64,000 nucleotides of DNA from an uncultured Paracoccaceae bacterium (GTDB lineage: Bacteria > Pseudomonadota > Alphaproteobacteria > Rhodobacterales > Rhodobacteraceae): assembly GCA_947489445.1 (NCBI GenBank), contig CANLDN010000014.1, forward strand, positions 1-64,000. Direction: 5' to 3'. A model generated the notes under the pieces. That model worked only from the letters and a program-made list of their open reading frames with translations. It had not been told where the DNA came from and searched no databases. The translations under genes were made by a program, and so were the position numbers. This document shows, piece by piece, positions 53,865 to 62,279 of this stretch. Within the stretch, counting starts at the first letter, position 1. Each line of letters opens with the position of its first letter.

Positions 53865-55046
53865 ATGGCACGACAAGACTACATTTTTACCTCGGAATCT
53901 GTATCCGAGGGGCACCCGGACAAAGTGTGTGATCGCATATCCGATGCGGTGCTTGACGCATTGCTGACTGAAGAACCTGAAGCGCGGGTCGCCTGCGAAA
54001 CATTTGCGACCACAAATCAGGTTGTCATCGGGGGTGAAGTGGGCCTGGCCGATCAGGCAAAGCTCAAGGATTATATGGGCCGTATCGATGATATCGCCCG
54101 CGCCTGTATCAAAGATATCGGGTATGAGCAGGATAAATTCCACCACGCAACATGCAATGTGACGAACTTGCTACATGAGCAATCCGCCCATATTGCGCAG
54201 GGTGTTGATGCAGGCACAGACAAGGATGAGGGTGCGGGCGACCAAGGCATCATGTTTGGCTATGCCACGACCGAGACGGAAGAACTGATGCCTGCGCCCA
54301 TTCAATATGCGCATGCGATCCTGCGCCGTCTGGCCGAGGTGCGTAAATCCGGGCAAGAACCCACCCTGCGGCCAGATGCGAAAAGCCAGGTATCCTTGCG
54401 TTACGCGGGCGGCAAACCGGTTGAAGTCACCTCTATCGTGTTATCGACGCAACACGCGGAGGAAAGCCAGACCAGCGCTGATATTCGCGCCATTGTTGAA
54501 CCCTACATTCGTCAGGTGCTTCCCGATGGGTTGATCACAGCAAATACCGAATGGTGGGTGAACCCGACGGGCACATTCGTGATTGGTGGGCCTGATGGTG
54601 ATGCGGGTCTGACTGGCCGCAAGATCATTGTGGATACTTATGGCGGGGCCGCACCGCATGGTGGCGGTGCCTTTTCTGGCAAAGACCCAACCAAAGTGGA
54701 CCGCTCCGCGGCCTACGCCGCGCGCTATCTGGCGAAAAACGTTGTGGCGGCGGGCATGGCGGATCGTTGCACGATCCAGCTCAGCTATGCCATTGGCGTG
54801 GCCAAGCCACTGTCGATCTACGCCGATACCCATGGCACAGGCGATGTGCGCCCGGCTGACATCGAAAAAGCCATTGCCGCAGTGATGGATCTGACCCCAC
54901 GTGGTATCCGCCAGCATCTGGAACTGAACAAACCAATCTATGAACGCACTGCGGCATATGGCCATTTTGGTCGTAGCCCGGACGCGGATGGCGGGTTTAG
55001 CTGGGAACAGACGGATCTGGTGGACGCCCTCAAGCGCGCGGTCTGA
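53865..55046 (+). CDS. metK: S-adenosylmethionine synthetase
   Basis: A 393-residue enzyme that makes SAM from methionine and ATP. Signatures: SESVSEGHPDKVCDRISD at the N-terminus, GAGDQGIMFGYAT (about 123-135) and GGGAFSGKDPTKVDRS (about 267-282). Start ATG 53865 is preceded by the SAM/SAH riboswitch, so it is feedback-controlled by its product. A REP pair follows the gene. Confidence 0.96.
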   Translation: MARQDYIFTSESVSEGHPDKVCDRISDAVLDALLTEEPEARVACETFATTNQVVIGGEVGLADQAKLKDYMGRIDDIARACIKDIGYEQDKFHHATCNVTNLLHEQSAHIAQGVDAGTDKDEGAGDQGIMFGYATTETEELMPAPIQYAHAILRRLAEVRKSGQEPTLRPDAKSQVSLRYAGGKPVEVTSIVLSTQHAEESQTSADIRAIVEPYIRQVLPDGLITANTEWWVNPTGTFVIGGPDGDAGLTGRKIIVDTYGGAAPHGGGAFSGKDPTKVDRSAAYAARYLAKNVVAAGMADRCTIQLSYAIGVAKPLSIYADTHGTGDVRPADIEKAIAAVMDLTPRGIRQHLELNKPIYERTAAYGHFGRSPDADGGFSWEQTDLVDALKRAV

Positions 55047-55053
55047 TGACGGG

Positions 55054-55076
55054 GGTGGGTTAAAACCCACCTTACG
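55054..55076. repeat. REP-like palindrome, copy 4
   Basis: GGTGGGTT-AA-AACCCACC with tail TTACG, eight bases past the metK stop. Together with copy 5 it forms an inverted pair with tails facing each other, a BIME-like unit that could terminate metK or stabilise its mRNA. Confidence 0.8.
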
Positions 55077-55101
55077 TTGCCGCGTCTGACAGATGATTTA
55101 T

Positions 55102-55124
55102 CGTAAGGTGGGTCTTGACCCACC
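55102..55124. repeat. REP-like palindrome, copy 5
   Basis: CGTAA tail then GGTGGGTC-TT-GACCCACC, with the orientation opposite to copy 4. It lies 43 bases upstream of the trmB start. Confidence 0.8.
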
Positions 55125-55167
55125 CGCCCGATTGCAGCGTCCTGCCTAGCTTGTTACACGGCCAGCC

Positions 55168-55884
55168 ATGAGCAAAGGCAAACATCCCTCTGGTGCGCCA
55201 TGGCGCAATTTCTATGGCCGTTTCCGCGGCAAGACGATCCGTGCCGCCCAGCATGACTACCTCGAAAATGATCTCGCGCCGCTGTCACCGGGCCCGATCA
55301 GTTGGGAGGACAATCCGGAGCGAACGCCGCTTGATCTGCGCTCACTATTTGGCGGCAATGATGTCTGGCTTGAAATCGGCTTTGGGGGCGGTGAGCATCT
55401 GATCCATATGGCCGAAACATACCCAGATGTCGGTTTGATCGGGTGTGAACCCTTCATCAATGGCGTTGCCATGTTGCTCGGCAAGGTGCGCAAGGCAAAT
55501 GTAGACAACTTACGCATTCATCCCGGTGACGTGCGAGATTTGTTTGATGTGCTGCCCGACGCGACCCTGACCAAGGTTTTCCTGAACTATCCTGACCCCT
55601 GGCCCAAAAAGCGCCACCATCGTCGCCGCTTTGTGACTGCCGAACACCTTGAACCGCTTTACCGGGTCATGAAACCGGGGGCTGAACTACGTGTGGCCAC
55701 CGATATCCCCGATTATGTCCGTCAAACATTGGAAGAGGTGCCCAGGCCGGGCTTTGAATGGCTGGCGGAACGGCCCGAAGATTGGCGCACGCCATGGGAT
55801 GACTGGTTGTCGACGCGGTATGAACAAAAGGCGCTGCGCGAAGGGCGCACACCGCATTACCTGACCTTCCGCAAGCCCGCATAA
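55168..55884 (+). CDS. trmB: tRNA (guanine-N7)-methyltransferase
   Basis: A 238-residue SAM methyltransferase: N-terminal FRGKTIRAAQHDYLEN, SAM-binding WLEIGFGGGEHLI, the signature PDPWPKKRHHRRRF (about 146-159), and terminal TRYEQKALREGR. It makes m7G46 in tRNA. The order lnt-metK-trmB is conserved in related genomes. Confidence 0.95.
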   Translation: MSKGKHPSGAPWRNFYGRFRGKTIRAAQHDYLENDLAPLSPGPISWEDNPERTPLDLRSLFGGNDVWLEIGFGGGEHLIHMAETYPDVGLIGCEPFINGVAMLLGKVRKANVDNLRIHPGDVRDLFDVLPDATLTKVFLNYPDPWPKKRHHRRRFVTAEHLEPLYRVMKPGAELRVATDIPDYVRQTLEEVPRPGFEWLAERPEDWRTPWDDWLSTRYEQKALREGRTPHYLTFRKPA

Positions 55885-55955
55885 TCTTGGCCCCGGGTCA
55901 TGGACCCTTTCCGCCCCCTGCGCTATCACGCCGCCGAAGCGAAAAGGAATTTCCC

Positions 55956-57308
55956 ATGTCAGGCCACGGCACGCCCACCCCGATGACATCCCGCCCTTGC
56001 GGCCCATTAAAGGGCGAGGCGCTTGTGCCGGGCGATAAGTCCATTTCGCACCGCTCCCTGATACTTGGTGCCCTTTGCGTGGGTGAGACGCATATCACTG
56101 GTCTTTTGGAGGGCGAGGATGTGCTGGACACCGCCAAGGCGATGCGCGCCTTCGGGGCAATTGTAACCGACCATGGGGATGGTGAATGGACGGTGCAAGG
56201 TGTGGGGGTCGGTGGTTTTGCCGAACCCGAACAGGTCATTGATTGCGGGAATTCCGGCACAGGCGTGCGGTTGATCATGGGCGCCATGGCCACATCGCCG
56301 ATCACGGCCACATTCACTGGTGATGCGTCGCTCAACAGCCGTCCGATGGGGCGTGTGACTGATCCGCTTGCACTGTTTGGCACCCAGGCCTTTGGTCGTG
56401 ATGGTGGCCGTTTGCCGATGACAATCGTTGGCGCCGCCGACCCGATCCCTGCCCAGTACACTGTCCCCGTACCCTCTGCGCAGGTGAAATCTGCCGTGTT
56501 GCTTGCGGGCCTAAATGCGCCCGGCCAAACAGTCGTGATCGAAAAGGAAGCAACACGCGATCATACAGAACGCATGTTGCAGGGGTTTGGCGCGACGCTA
56601 ACGGTCGCAGAAACGGACAAAGGTCGGGTCATCACCTTGGACGGCCAGCCAGAGTTGACCCCGCAAAACATCGTTGTGCCGCGCGATCCGTCCTCTGCGG
56701 CTTTCCCTGTTTGTGCCGCGATCATCGTGCCGGGATCGGATGTCTTGGTTCCCAATATCGGATTGAACCCCACACGGGCGGGGCTTTTTACCACCTTGCA
56801 GGATATGGGCGCTGATCTGACATTCGAGAATATGCGCGAAGAAGGAGGAGAGCCTGTGGCCGACCTCCGCGCCCGCTTTTCGCCGGAGCTCAAGGGTATC
56901 GCGGTGCCACCCGAACGGGCTGCCAGCATGATTGACGAATACCCCGTCTTGTCGGTCGTTGCATCATTTGCGCAAGGCGTGACCGATATGCAGGGCGTGA
57001 AGGAATTGCGGGTAAAGGAAAGCGACCGAATTGATGCGATGGCTAAGGGGCTACGTGCCGCTGGTGTGGCCGTTGATGAAGGCCCGGATTGGTGGAAAGT
57101 GACCGGCCTTGGCCATGGCAACGTGCCCGGTGGTGCGACAGTTGCCAGCCAATTGGACCACCGGATTGCGATGGCGTTCATGGTGATGGGGATGGCGACA
57201 CAAAAACCGATAACGGTAGATGACGGGACGCCAATTGCGACGTCTTTCCCGATCTTCGAAGGGCTGATGGCGGATCTTGGTGCGCAGATCGTTCGGATGA
57301 ACGGCTAA
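55956..57308 (+). CDS. aroA: 3-phosphoshikimate 1-carboxyvinyltransferase (EPSP synthase)
   Basis: A 450-residue enzyme of the shikimate pathway joining shikimate-3-phosphate and phosphoenolpyruvate. Substrate motifs: LVPGDKSISHRSLILGAL near the N-terminus, GNSGTGVRLIMG (about 89-100), LNSRPMGRV, EYPVLSVVASFAQG and KESDRIDAM. Layout is the class II type of alphaproteobacteria. AAAAGGA at 55943-55949 sets ATG 55956. Its stop overlaps the cmk start by one base (TAATG). Confidence 0.95.
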   Translation: MSGHGTPTPMTSRPCGPLKGEALVPGDKSISHRSLILGALCVGETHITGLLEGEDVLDTAKAMRAFGAIVTDHGDGEWTVQGVGVGGFAEPEQVIDCGNSGTGVRLIMGAMATSPITATFTGDASLNSRPMGRVTDPLALFGTQAFGRDGGRLPMTIVGAADPIPAQYTVPVPSAQVKSAVLLAGLNAPGQTVVIEKEATRDHTERMLQGFGATLTVAETDKGRVITLDGQPELTPQNIVVPRDPSSAAFPVCAAIIVPGSDVLVPNIGLNPTRAGLFTTLQDMGADLTFENMREEGGEPVADLRARFSPELKGIAVPPERAASMIDEYPVLSVVASFAQGVTDMQGVKELRVKESDRIDAMAKGLRAAGVAVDEGPDWWKVTGLGHGNVPGGATVASQLDHRIAMAFMVMGMATQKPITVDDGTPIATSFPIFEGLMADLGAQIVRMNG

Positions 57309-57934
57309 TGGATGGCATTAAGTTTACGGTGGCGATTGATGGGCCTGCAGCGGCCGGGAAGGGAACAATTTCCAAGGCTGTCGCCGCTCATTTCGGTTTT
57401 TCCCACCTGGATACGGGCCTGTTGTACCGGGCCGTCGGGGCCAAGGTTTTGGCTGGCGGCGATCCTGTCGCCGTGGCTAGAATGCTTGATCCGGTTGATC
57501 TGGAAAATGACGATCTGCGGACGCCTGCTGTTGCACAGGCCGCCAGCCAGGTCGCGGTAATCGCAGATGTGCGCGCTGCACTTGTTGATTTTCAACGCAA
57601 ATTTGCGGCGCGTGACGGTGGTGCGGTTTTGGATGGCCGTGATATCGGCACAGTGATTTGCCCTGATGCCCACGTGAAGCTGTTTGTCACGGCTAGCGCG
57701 GAATGCAGGGCAAAGCGGCGATATAAGGAACTGTCGGACAAAGGCATCAATGTAACCCCAGCCCAGGTTCTGGCGGATGTCAAAGAACGTGATGCGCGCG
57801 ACAGTGGCCGTGCCGCCGCCCCATTGATTGCTGCGGACGATGCGGCGTTGATCGATACCTCAGAGATGACAATTGAAGAGGCGGTTGCCCAAGCCGTGGC
57901 AATTGTTGCGGCTGCAAAAGACGACGTCAGATAG
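57308..57934 (+). CDS. cmk: Cytidylate kinase
   Basis: A 208-residue NMP kinase: P-loop AIDGPAAAGKGTISK (about 9-23), LDTGLLYRAVGAKVL for CMP, LDGRDIGTVICPDA, and lid region DARDSGRAAAPL. It phosphorylates CMP/dCMP. In many alphaproteobacteria rpsA follows directly; here 5.7 kb separates them. Confidence 0.95.
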   Translation: MDGIKFTVAIDGPAAAGKGTISKAVAAHFGFSHLDTGLLYRAVGAKVLAGGDPVAVARMLDPVDLENDDLRTPAVAQAASQVAVIADVRAALVDFQRKFAARDGGAVLDGRDIGTVICPDAHVKLFVTASAECRAKRRYKELSDKGINVTPAQVLADVKERDARDSGRAAAPLIAADDAALIDTSEMTIEEAVAQAVAIVAAAKDDVR

Positions 57935-58035
57935 TTTCTGAACCCAGTGGAGGATGTGTTGCAATTCTTCACCAAAGGTTGCTTTGGTCGCCGTCTGTCT
58001 TTGGGCTTAGCATAAGGGCAAAAGGAGTTTGCCCT

Positions 58036-58554
58036 ATGTTTCGTGCCCTCGCGCTTGTCGCATTTCTGATGCCTGTCGCCCTTTCTGCCCAAGAGGCAGA
58101 GCCGCATATGACGTTACCACGCATGGCTGAAATTGTGCTGGCGCTGGACCCGGAAGCCCGTGTCGCGGGCAGCGGTTTTGAATTCACGATTGATGATATT
58201 CCCATCCTCATCGTCACGGATGTGCGGGCCAATCGGATGCGGGCGATGGTGCCGATCCGTGCCGCCGAGGGGATGACCGCCGAAGAGATGCAGCGCGTAA
58301 TGCAGGCGAATTTCGACAGCGCGCTGGATGCAAGATACGCTGTGGCGCAAGGGCGCCTTTGGGGCGTTTTCATCCATCCTTTCGCTCAATTGGAAAAGGA
58401 TCAGTTGATCTCAGGCTTGGCGCAAACGGTGAATGTGGCCAAGACCTATGGCTCGCTTTACACCAGCGGCGCGGGTCAGTTTGGGGCCGGTGACAGCGGT
58501 GATTTGCAGCGCCAGTTGATCGAGGACTTGTTGGACCGCGGGCAGGATATCTGA
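58036..58554 (+). CDS. Exported YbjN-like protein
   Basis: A 172-residue protein with a signal peptide (cleavage after ALSAQ, about residue 18). The mature part is an alpha/beta domain with FEFTIDDIPILIVTDVRANRMRAMV-like segments of the YbjN/type-III-chaperone-like fold, ending GDLQRQLIEDLLDRGQDI. Function unknown. AAAGGAG at 58021-58027 sets ATG 58036. Confidence 0.72.
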   Translation: MFRALALVAFLMPVALSAQEAEPHMTLPRMAEIVLALDPEARVAGSGFEFTIDDIPILIVTDVRANRMRAMVPIRAAEGMTAEEMQRVMQANFDSALDARYAVAQGRLWGVFIHPFAQLEKDQLISGLAQTVNVAKTYGSLYTSGAGQFGAGDSGDLQRQLIEDLLDRGQDI

Positions 58555-58562
58555 CTGCCGTT

Positions 58563-59138
58563 TCAGTGTTTCTTTTGCAGATGTTGCCACAGGGTGAAAG
58601 GCAATATGGCCCAAAGACTTAGGCCTGCAAGATGATCTGACAGTGATCCCCCTTCTGGCAGGCGCGCGATCTTGCGGAGTTGGTCGGTGTCGAAAATCGT
58701 GTCGATAACCCATTGGTTCGGCAGGTCAGCGAAGATCAGACGGTAAAAGCTGTAGAACACCTGCGGGGAGACGGCGTAGACAATGCCGAAGAGCAAAACA
58801 CCCAGTGCTAGATCGACCAGAAGCAGAATCGGTCCAGGGATGTGATATTGCCTGACTATGACCCGCGTTTTGGCTGCGAGCAGCGTAAAGATGAGCGCCA
58901 GTCCGACCCCGCTGATCGTTAGGACGCCAAACCGACCGCCTGCGCCGAGGGTCCAGAAACTATCCCCCACGTAGCCGTTCGCGGCGGTAACCCAGACGCC
59001 CGGCGCGCCAAGAGCGATCGCAATCAGCGCGAGTGGGATCAGCGATAACGTCAGTGCCCATGTCCATGGGCGCAGGTAGATGAACCAGTAAACTAACGCG
59101 GTCCAAGCTAAGCAAAGAAGTGCGGCCAGCGGCGTCAT
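58563..59138 (-). CDS. Integral membrane protein, unknown
   Basis: A 191-residue protein with five or so hydrophobic segments (e.g. LAALLCLAWTALVYWFIYL, ALIFTLLAAKT, LLLVDLALGVLLFGIVYAV). No family recognised. AGGAGAA precedes ATG 59138. It is convergent with the YbjN-like gene and divergent from the CAT-like gene. Confidence 0.65.
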   Translation of the reverse strand: MTPLAALLCLAWTALVYWFIYLRPWTWALTLSLIPLALIAIALGAPGVWVTAANGYVGDSFWTLGAGGRFGVLTISGVGLALIFTLLAAKTRVIVRQYHIPGPILLLVDLALGVLLFGIVYAVSPQVFYSFYRLIFADLPNQWVIDTIFDTDQLRKIARLPEGGSLSDHLAGLSLWAILPFTLWQHLQKKH

Positions 59139-59201
59139 TTGTCGTTCTCCTTTGACCACGCCCAGCCTAAAGTGCCCTTACCGTGTTTCAAAGAGGTATC
59201 A

Positions 59202-59828
59202 ATGGCTGAGCTTATTGTGGATCTGGTCACTTGGCCCCGGGCCGACCAGTTTCGGTTTTTTCGTACCTACGAAAAGCCGCATTATGCGATTACGTCTCGT
59301 TTGGATGTGACCCATTTGATGGCCCGAAAGGCGGATGGTGTGTCTGCGTATCGCGCCTGCCTCTACGCGATTGGGTCCGGTATTCACGCTGTTCCGGAGC
59401 TTTGCATGCGCTTTCGCGGCGAACAGGTTGTGCGTCATGACAGCGTCGCATTGTCGATGACGGTGCCCACGCAGGCGGGCAGTTTCACCTATGCTTATGT
59501 GCCGTATGTGGCTGATTTTGTGGCGTTTGACGCGCAGGCGAAAGCTCTGATAGACGCGGCCGCCATGGGTGGTGACTTGGCGGCGAATGCTGGAGAACGC
59601 GATGATCTTGCGTATCTGTCTTGTATGCCTTGGTTGGATTATACGTCTATAAACAATGCGTTGCCGGGCCCGGATGATTGTATTCCGCGCGTGTCATGGG
59701 GCAAGTTTGTACCACAAGGCGACCGCTGGGATATGGCGATGACACTGGAGGTGCATCATGCACTGGTCGATGGCCTGCAGGTCGGTGCGTATTTTGCGGC
59801 TGTGCAGGAGGCGCTCAACCGAGTTTGA
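59202..59828 (+). CDS. Chloramphenicol acetyltransferase (CAT)-family protein
   Basis: A 208-residue CAT-fold trimeric acetyltransferase. The catalytic motif HHALVDGLQVG (HHxxxDG, near residue 184) and the N-terminal region FRFFRTYEKPHYAITSRLDVT fit CAT type A/catB-distant relatives. CAT enzymes inactivate chloramphenicol with acetyl-CoA; such chromosomal homologues often have other substrates, so resistance is not implied. AGAGG lies about 6 bases ahead of ATG 59202. Confidence 0.85.
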   Translation: MAELIVDLVTWPRADQFRFFRTYEKPHYAITSRLDVTHLMARKADGVSAYRACLYAIGSGIHAVPELCMRFRGEQVVRHDSVALSMTVPTQAGSFTYAYVPYVADFVAFDAQAKALIDAAAMGGDLAANAGERDDLAYLSCMPWLDYTSINNALPGPDDCIPRVSWGKFVPQGDRWDMAMTLEVHHALVDGLQVGAYFAAVQEALNRV

Positions 59829-59832
59829 GCGC

Positions 59833-60042
59833 CTAAGACGTCCGTAGACAGTGGCGCAGCGCACCTTCCCCGTCACCTTTGGCAAGGGTTGCGATGGCGG
59901 TGTCGTCTTGCAGCAAGTCCGCAATCGCCTGTCCGGCGGGAATGCCCTGTTTGCGTGCATGCCCCAGATAGTCGGTGACGCTGATCAGCTTGGCCAGTAA
60001 TGCGATGCTGGTGGTCTGCACTGTTTTTGGGTCGGCGTTCAT
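59833..60042 (-). CDS. Small hypothetical protein
   Basis: A 69-residue acidic/alanine-rich frame (MNADPKTVQTTSIALLAKLI ... LLQDDTAIATLAKG) convergent with the CAT-like gene. It has an acceptable GGAAC site and protein-like composition, but no family is recognised, so it may be spurious. An in-frame start 4 codons upstream (60054) is an alternative. Confidence 0.35.
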   Translation of the reverse strand: MNADPKTVQTTSIALLAKLISVTDYLGHARKQGIPAGQAIADLLQDDTAIATLAKGDGEGALRHCLRTS

Positions 60043-60200
60043 GGCGGGTTCCATTATTGATCGCGGCTGCGCAAAGCCTAGGTGTATCGGCGCTGTTCAG
60101 ACAGTGGGGAAAACCGGACCTTTGCTGATCGTGTTTGGCCCCTCTTGCTTTGAGCGGCGTTTGGCAACATATGCCCTGCAAACAAATGGTTGAGGCTTCA

Positions 60201-60971
60201 ATGACCCTACGTGCCCGCACTGCTGCATTTTTGGAACGTCCGATTGTGGGGTCGGTGATCATTGGGGTGATCATCTTCAACGCGATCATTCTTGGGCTTG
60301 AGACATCAAAGCCGATTATGGCAGAGGCGGGGGCGCTGATCGTCGCGCTGGATACGGCGTGTCTGGCGTTCTTTGTTGTTGAAATCATTGCGAAATTATT
60401 TGCCTATGGCAGCCGTTTCTTTCGCAGCGGCTGGAACTGGTTTGACATGATCATTGTTGGCATTTCGCTGGTGCCGGCATCGCAGGGGCTGTCGGTTCTG
60501 CGGGCGCTGCGTATTTTGCGGGTGCTGCGGCTGGTGTCTGTCGCCCCGCGCCTGCGCCGGGTTGTCGAGGGGTTTTTGACGGCGCTGCCTGGGATGGCGT
60601 CCGTCTTTGTTTTGATGGCAATCATCTTCTATATTGGCGCTGTGATGTCGACAAAACTGTTCGGGTCATCCTTTCCCGAATGGTTCGGCACCTTGGGCCA
60701 ATCCGGCTATACTTTATTTCAAATCATGACGTTAGAAAGCTGGTCGATGGGCATCGTCCGCCCGGTGATGGAGGTTTACCCCCACGCCTGGGTGTTCTTT
60801 GTACCGTTCATCATGGTCACGACATTTGCGGTGGTGAACCTGCTGGTGGGTCTGATCGTGAATTCGATGCAAGAGGCGCATGCGGAGGAAAGCAATGCAG
60901 CCACCGATGAGTACCGGACCGAAATGCTGGCCCGGCTGGAAGCGATTGAGCAGGCGTTACAGAAGAAGTGA
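60201..60971 (+). CDS. Voltage-gated sodium channel, NaChBac/BacNav type
   Basis: A 256-residue, single-domain 6-span channel; four subunits form the pore. S4 voltage sensor LSVLRALRILRVLRLV (about 97-112) carries Arg at every third position; the pore has filter TLESWSM (177-183), identical in pattern to well-studied bacterial Nav channels; S6 (VPFIMVTTFAVVNLLVGLIV) is followed by a C-terminal amphipathic coiled coil (EYRTEMLARLEAIEQALQ). It conducts Na+ after depolarisation. ATG 60201 is the start. Confidence 0.92.
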   Translation: MTLRARTAAFLERPIVGSVIIGVIIFNAIILGLETSKPIMAEAGALIVALDTACLAFFVVEIIAKLFAYGSRFFRSGWNWFDMIIVGISLVPASQGLSVLRALRILRVLRLVSVAPRLRRVVEGFLTALPGMASVFVLMAIIFYIGAVMSTKLFGSSFPEWFGTLGQSGYTLFQIMTLESWSMGIVRPVMEVYPHAWVFFVPFIMVTTFAVVNLLVGLIVNSMQEAHAEESNAATDEYRTEMLARLEAIEQALQKK

Positions 60972-61247
60972 AAGTTAACGCGGCGCGCGCGGGGCGGGGG
61001 CGTTGCAACGTTCGGGCGGGTTAACGGGCGTTTGTGGTAAGCAAATATGGGCTTTGGCGTGATGCAGAAACCATATGTTTTCCATGCAGAAACCATGCGC
61101 ATGATTGTATGTATTCATGGGGTGTTTAGGGTGGTTAACGGGGCGTACGTTAAGGTTTGTTAGGGAATGGTGAACTGACCCCTGGCTGGGTACGTCACAA
61201 GTCTGAGAGGCTCGATATCTCGTGAAAAAGTTGTACGAACAACAAAC
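60972..61247. other. Intergenic region with 13-bp direct repeats
   Basis: No gene is seen in these 276 bases. The sequence ATGCAGAAACCAT occurs twice, at 61062-61074 and 61084-61096, 22 bases apart (about two helical turns). Three GTTAACG elements occur near 60974, 61020 and 61134. GTTGT-ACGA-ACAAC (61230-61243) is a short hairpin next to a T-run on the minus strand. Confidence 0.5.
61225..61243 (-). terminator. Possible weak terminator for the T6SS cargo module
   Basis: On the minus strand, GTTGT-TCGT-ACAAC is followed by TTTTT, starting 5 bases past the stop of the immunity candidate. The stem is only five base pairs, so strength is doubtful. Confidence 0.35.
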
Positions 61248-61667
61248 CTAAACCGCATCCAGCCCGCACAGACTGATTGACTTGGTTTCTGCAAAAGCAC
61301 CATCTTCAAACGCGAGCGTTGCCACGCAGGAATAACTGGCCAGAACAGCCGGAAATGACTTGCGAGGAAAGACCAGCATTTCATCGCCAGAGGCAAATTT
61401 GAACTCTACATTCTCCGCTTCTAAAATTTCCAGTACCTCTTGCGCGGTCTTCCCGGCGAAGAGGTTGTTCAGACTTGTTTTCATAGCCTCTGCATTGACC
61501 GCGTAGCTGTCATCGCGAATTGATGAGAGTGTTGGCTCTGGTATCAGTTGAATATTGGACATCTGTGTATACGTCTCCCGTGTCATACACCCGACCATGA
61601 GCGCCAGCAGGCTGACGCCAACGACCGCGAGCGTTTTTGCAGCGACATTTACCACAGCCGCACCCAA
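61248..61667 (-). CDS. Lipoprotein-like protein, candidate immunity protein
   Basis: A 139-residue protein with an N-terminal hydrophobic segment (LAVVGVSLLALMVGC) that ends in a lipobox-like Cys near residue 27, then a small soluble domain with two more Cys. It follows the effector candidate by 15 bases, in the place of an immunity gene. Periplasmic location would fit an effector acting in the periplasm. The start appears to be TTG 61667, with no clear ribosome site, so the true N-terminus is uncertain; GTG 61655 is an alternative. Confidence 0.55.
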   Translation of the reverse strand: MGAAVVNVAAKTLAVVGVSLLALMVGCMTRETYTQMSNIQLIPEPTLSSIRDDSYAVNAEAMKTSLNNLFAGKTAQEVLEILEAENVEFKFASGDEMLVFPRKSFPAVLASYSCVATLAFEDGAFAETKSISLCGLDAV

Positions 61668-61682
61668 ACAAGGATGGCGTTG

Positions 61683-62279
61683 TCAAATGTCAAAAATATG
61701 CCCCCAGCCGGGTGCGAAAGCACTGTGAGCATCATGTTCAAACCCAAAGACATCCACCCATTTTCCGCCGCCGGGACGTTCTTCGGGAAGATCCATATGG
61801 TGCAATATCGTGCGCACGGTCGCATTACTGTTGTCAGTGGACAGCATACTGATCGGTTCGTATTTCAAGCCTAGCCTCCCGATTTTGGCTGTCGTCTCGG
61901 AAAATTTTTCATCGAGTCCACAAAATTCGTCGCCTTCTGCAATCTTGACTGAATCGACCATGAACACAACGTCCGGGTTATCGGCCAGACCTTCCATACG
62001 GTGCGTTACGAGGGTTCCAAAGAAATAATCGACATCCAGCGTTTCATCTGCGGGTGCGCTCCACTCGGTTGCGCGGCCCTTTTTCGCAAGATCGGAATAT
62101 TTGTTACCGGTTGCCGGTCCGCCACGGTAGACGATTTTTTGCGTGCCATCCGTATAGAGAATAAAGAGATGGTAGAACGGCCTTGTCGAAATACCGCTGA
62201 ACACGCCGTGACTTGGAATGACGTGGATGGCCCCAACCTCAATTGTGCAGGTCGGGCAATTGCCTGTTTCACACCCCAT
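61683..62279 (-). CDS. Unknown protein, candidate T6SS cargo effector
   Basis: A 198-residue protein with no recognised domain. It begins with a Cys-rich MGCETGNCPTC, followed by IHVIPSHGVFSGISTRPFYHLFILYTDGTQ and RGGPATG segments, where Cys, two His and the strand pattern recall cysteine-peptidase/amidase folds; this is only a suggestion. It overlaps the DUF4123 gene by 11 bases, and DUF4123 proteins load specific effectors onto VgrG of the type VI secretion system. Composition is lower in GC than housekeeping neighbours, indicating transfer. No PAAR, VgrG or Rhs is present. Confidence 0.6.
   Translation of the reverse strand: MGCETGNCPTCTIEVGAIHVIPSHGVFSGISTRPFYHLFILYTDGTQKIVYRGGPATGNKYSDLAKKGRATEWSAPADETLDVDYFFGTLVTHRMEGLADNPDVVFMVDSVKIAEGDEFCGLDEKFSETTAKIGRLGLKYEPISMLSTDNSNATVRTILHHMDLPEERPGGGKWVDVFGFEHDAHSAFAPGWGHIFDI

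Noticed and set aside
59202..59828. Chloramphenicol resistance determinant
   Set aside because: The HHxxxDG motif shows the fold, but chromosomal CAT homologues often act on other substrates; no mobile element or resistance context is seen.
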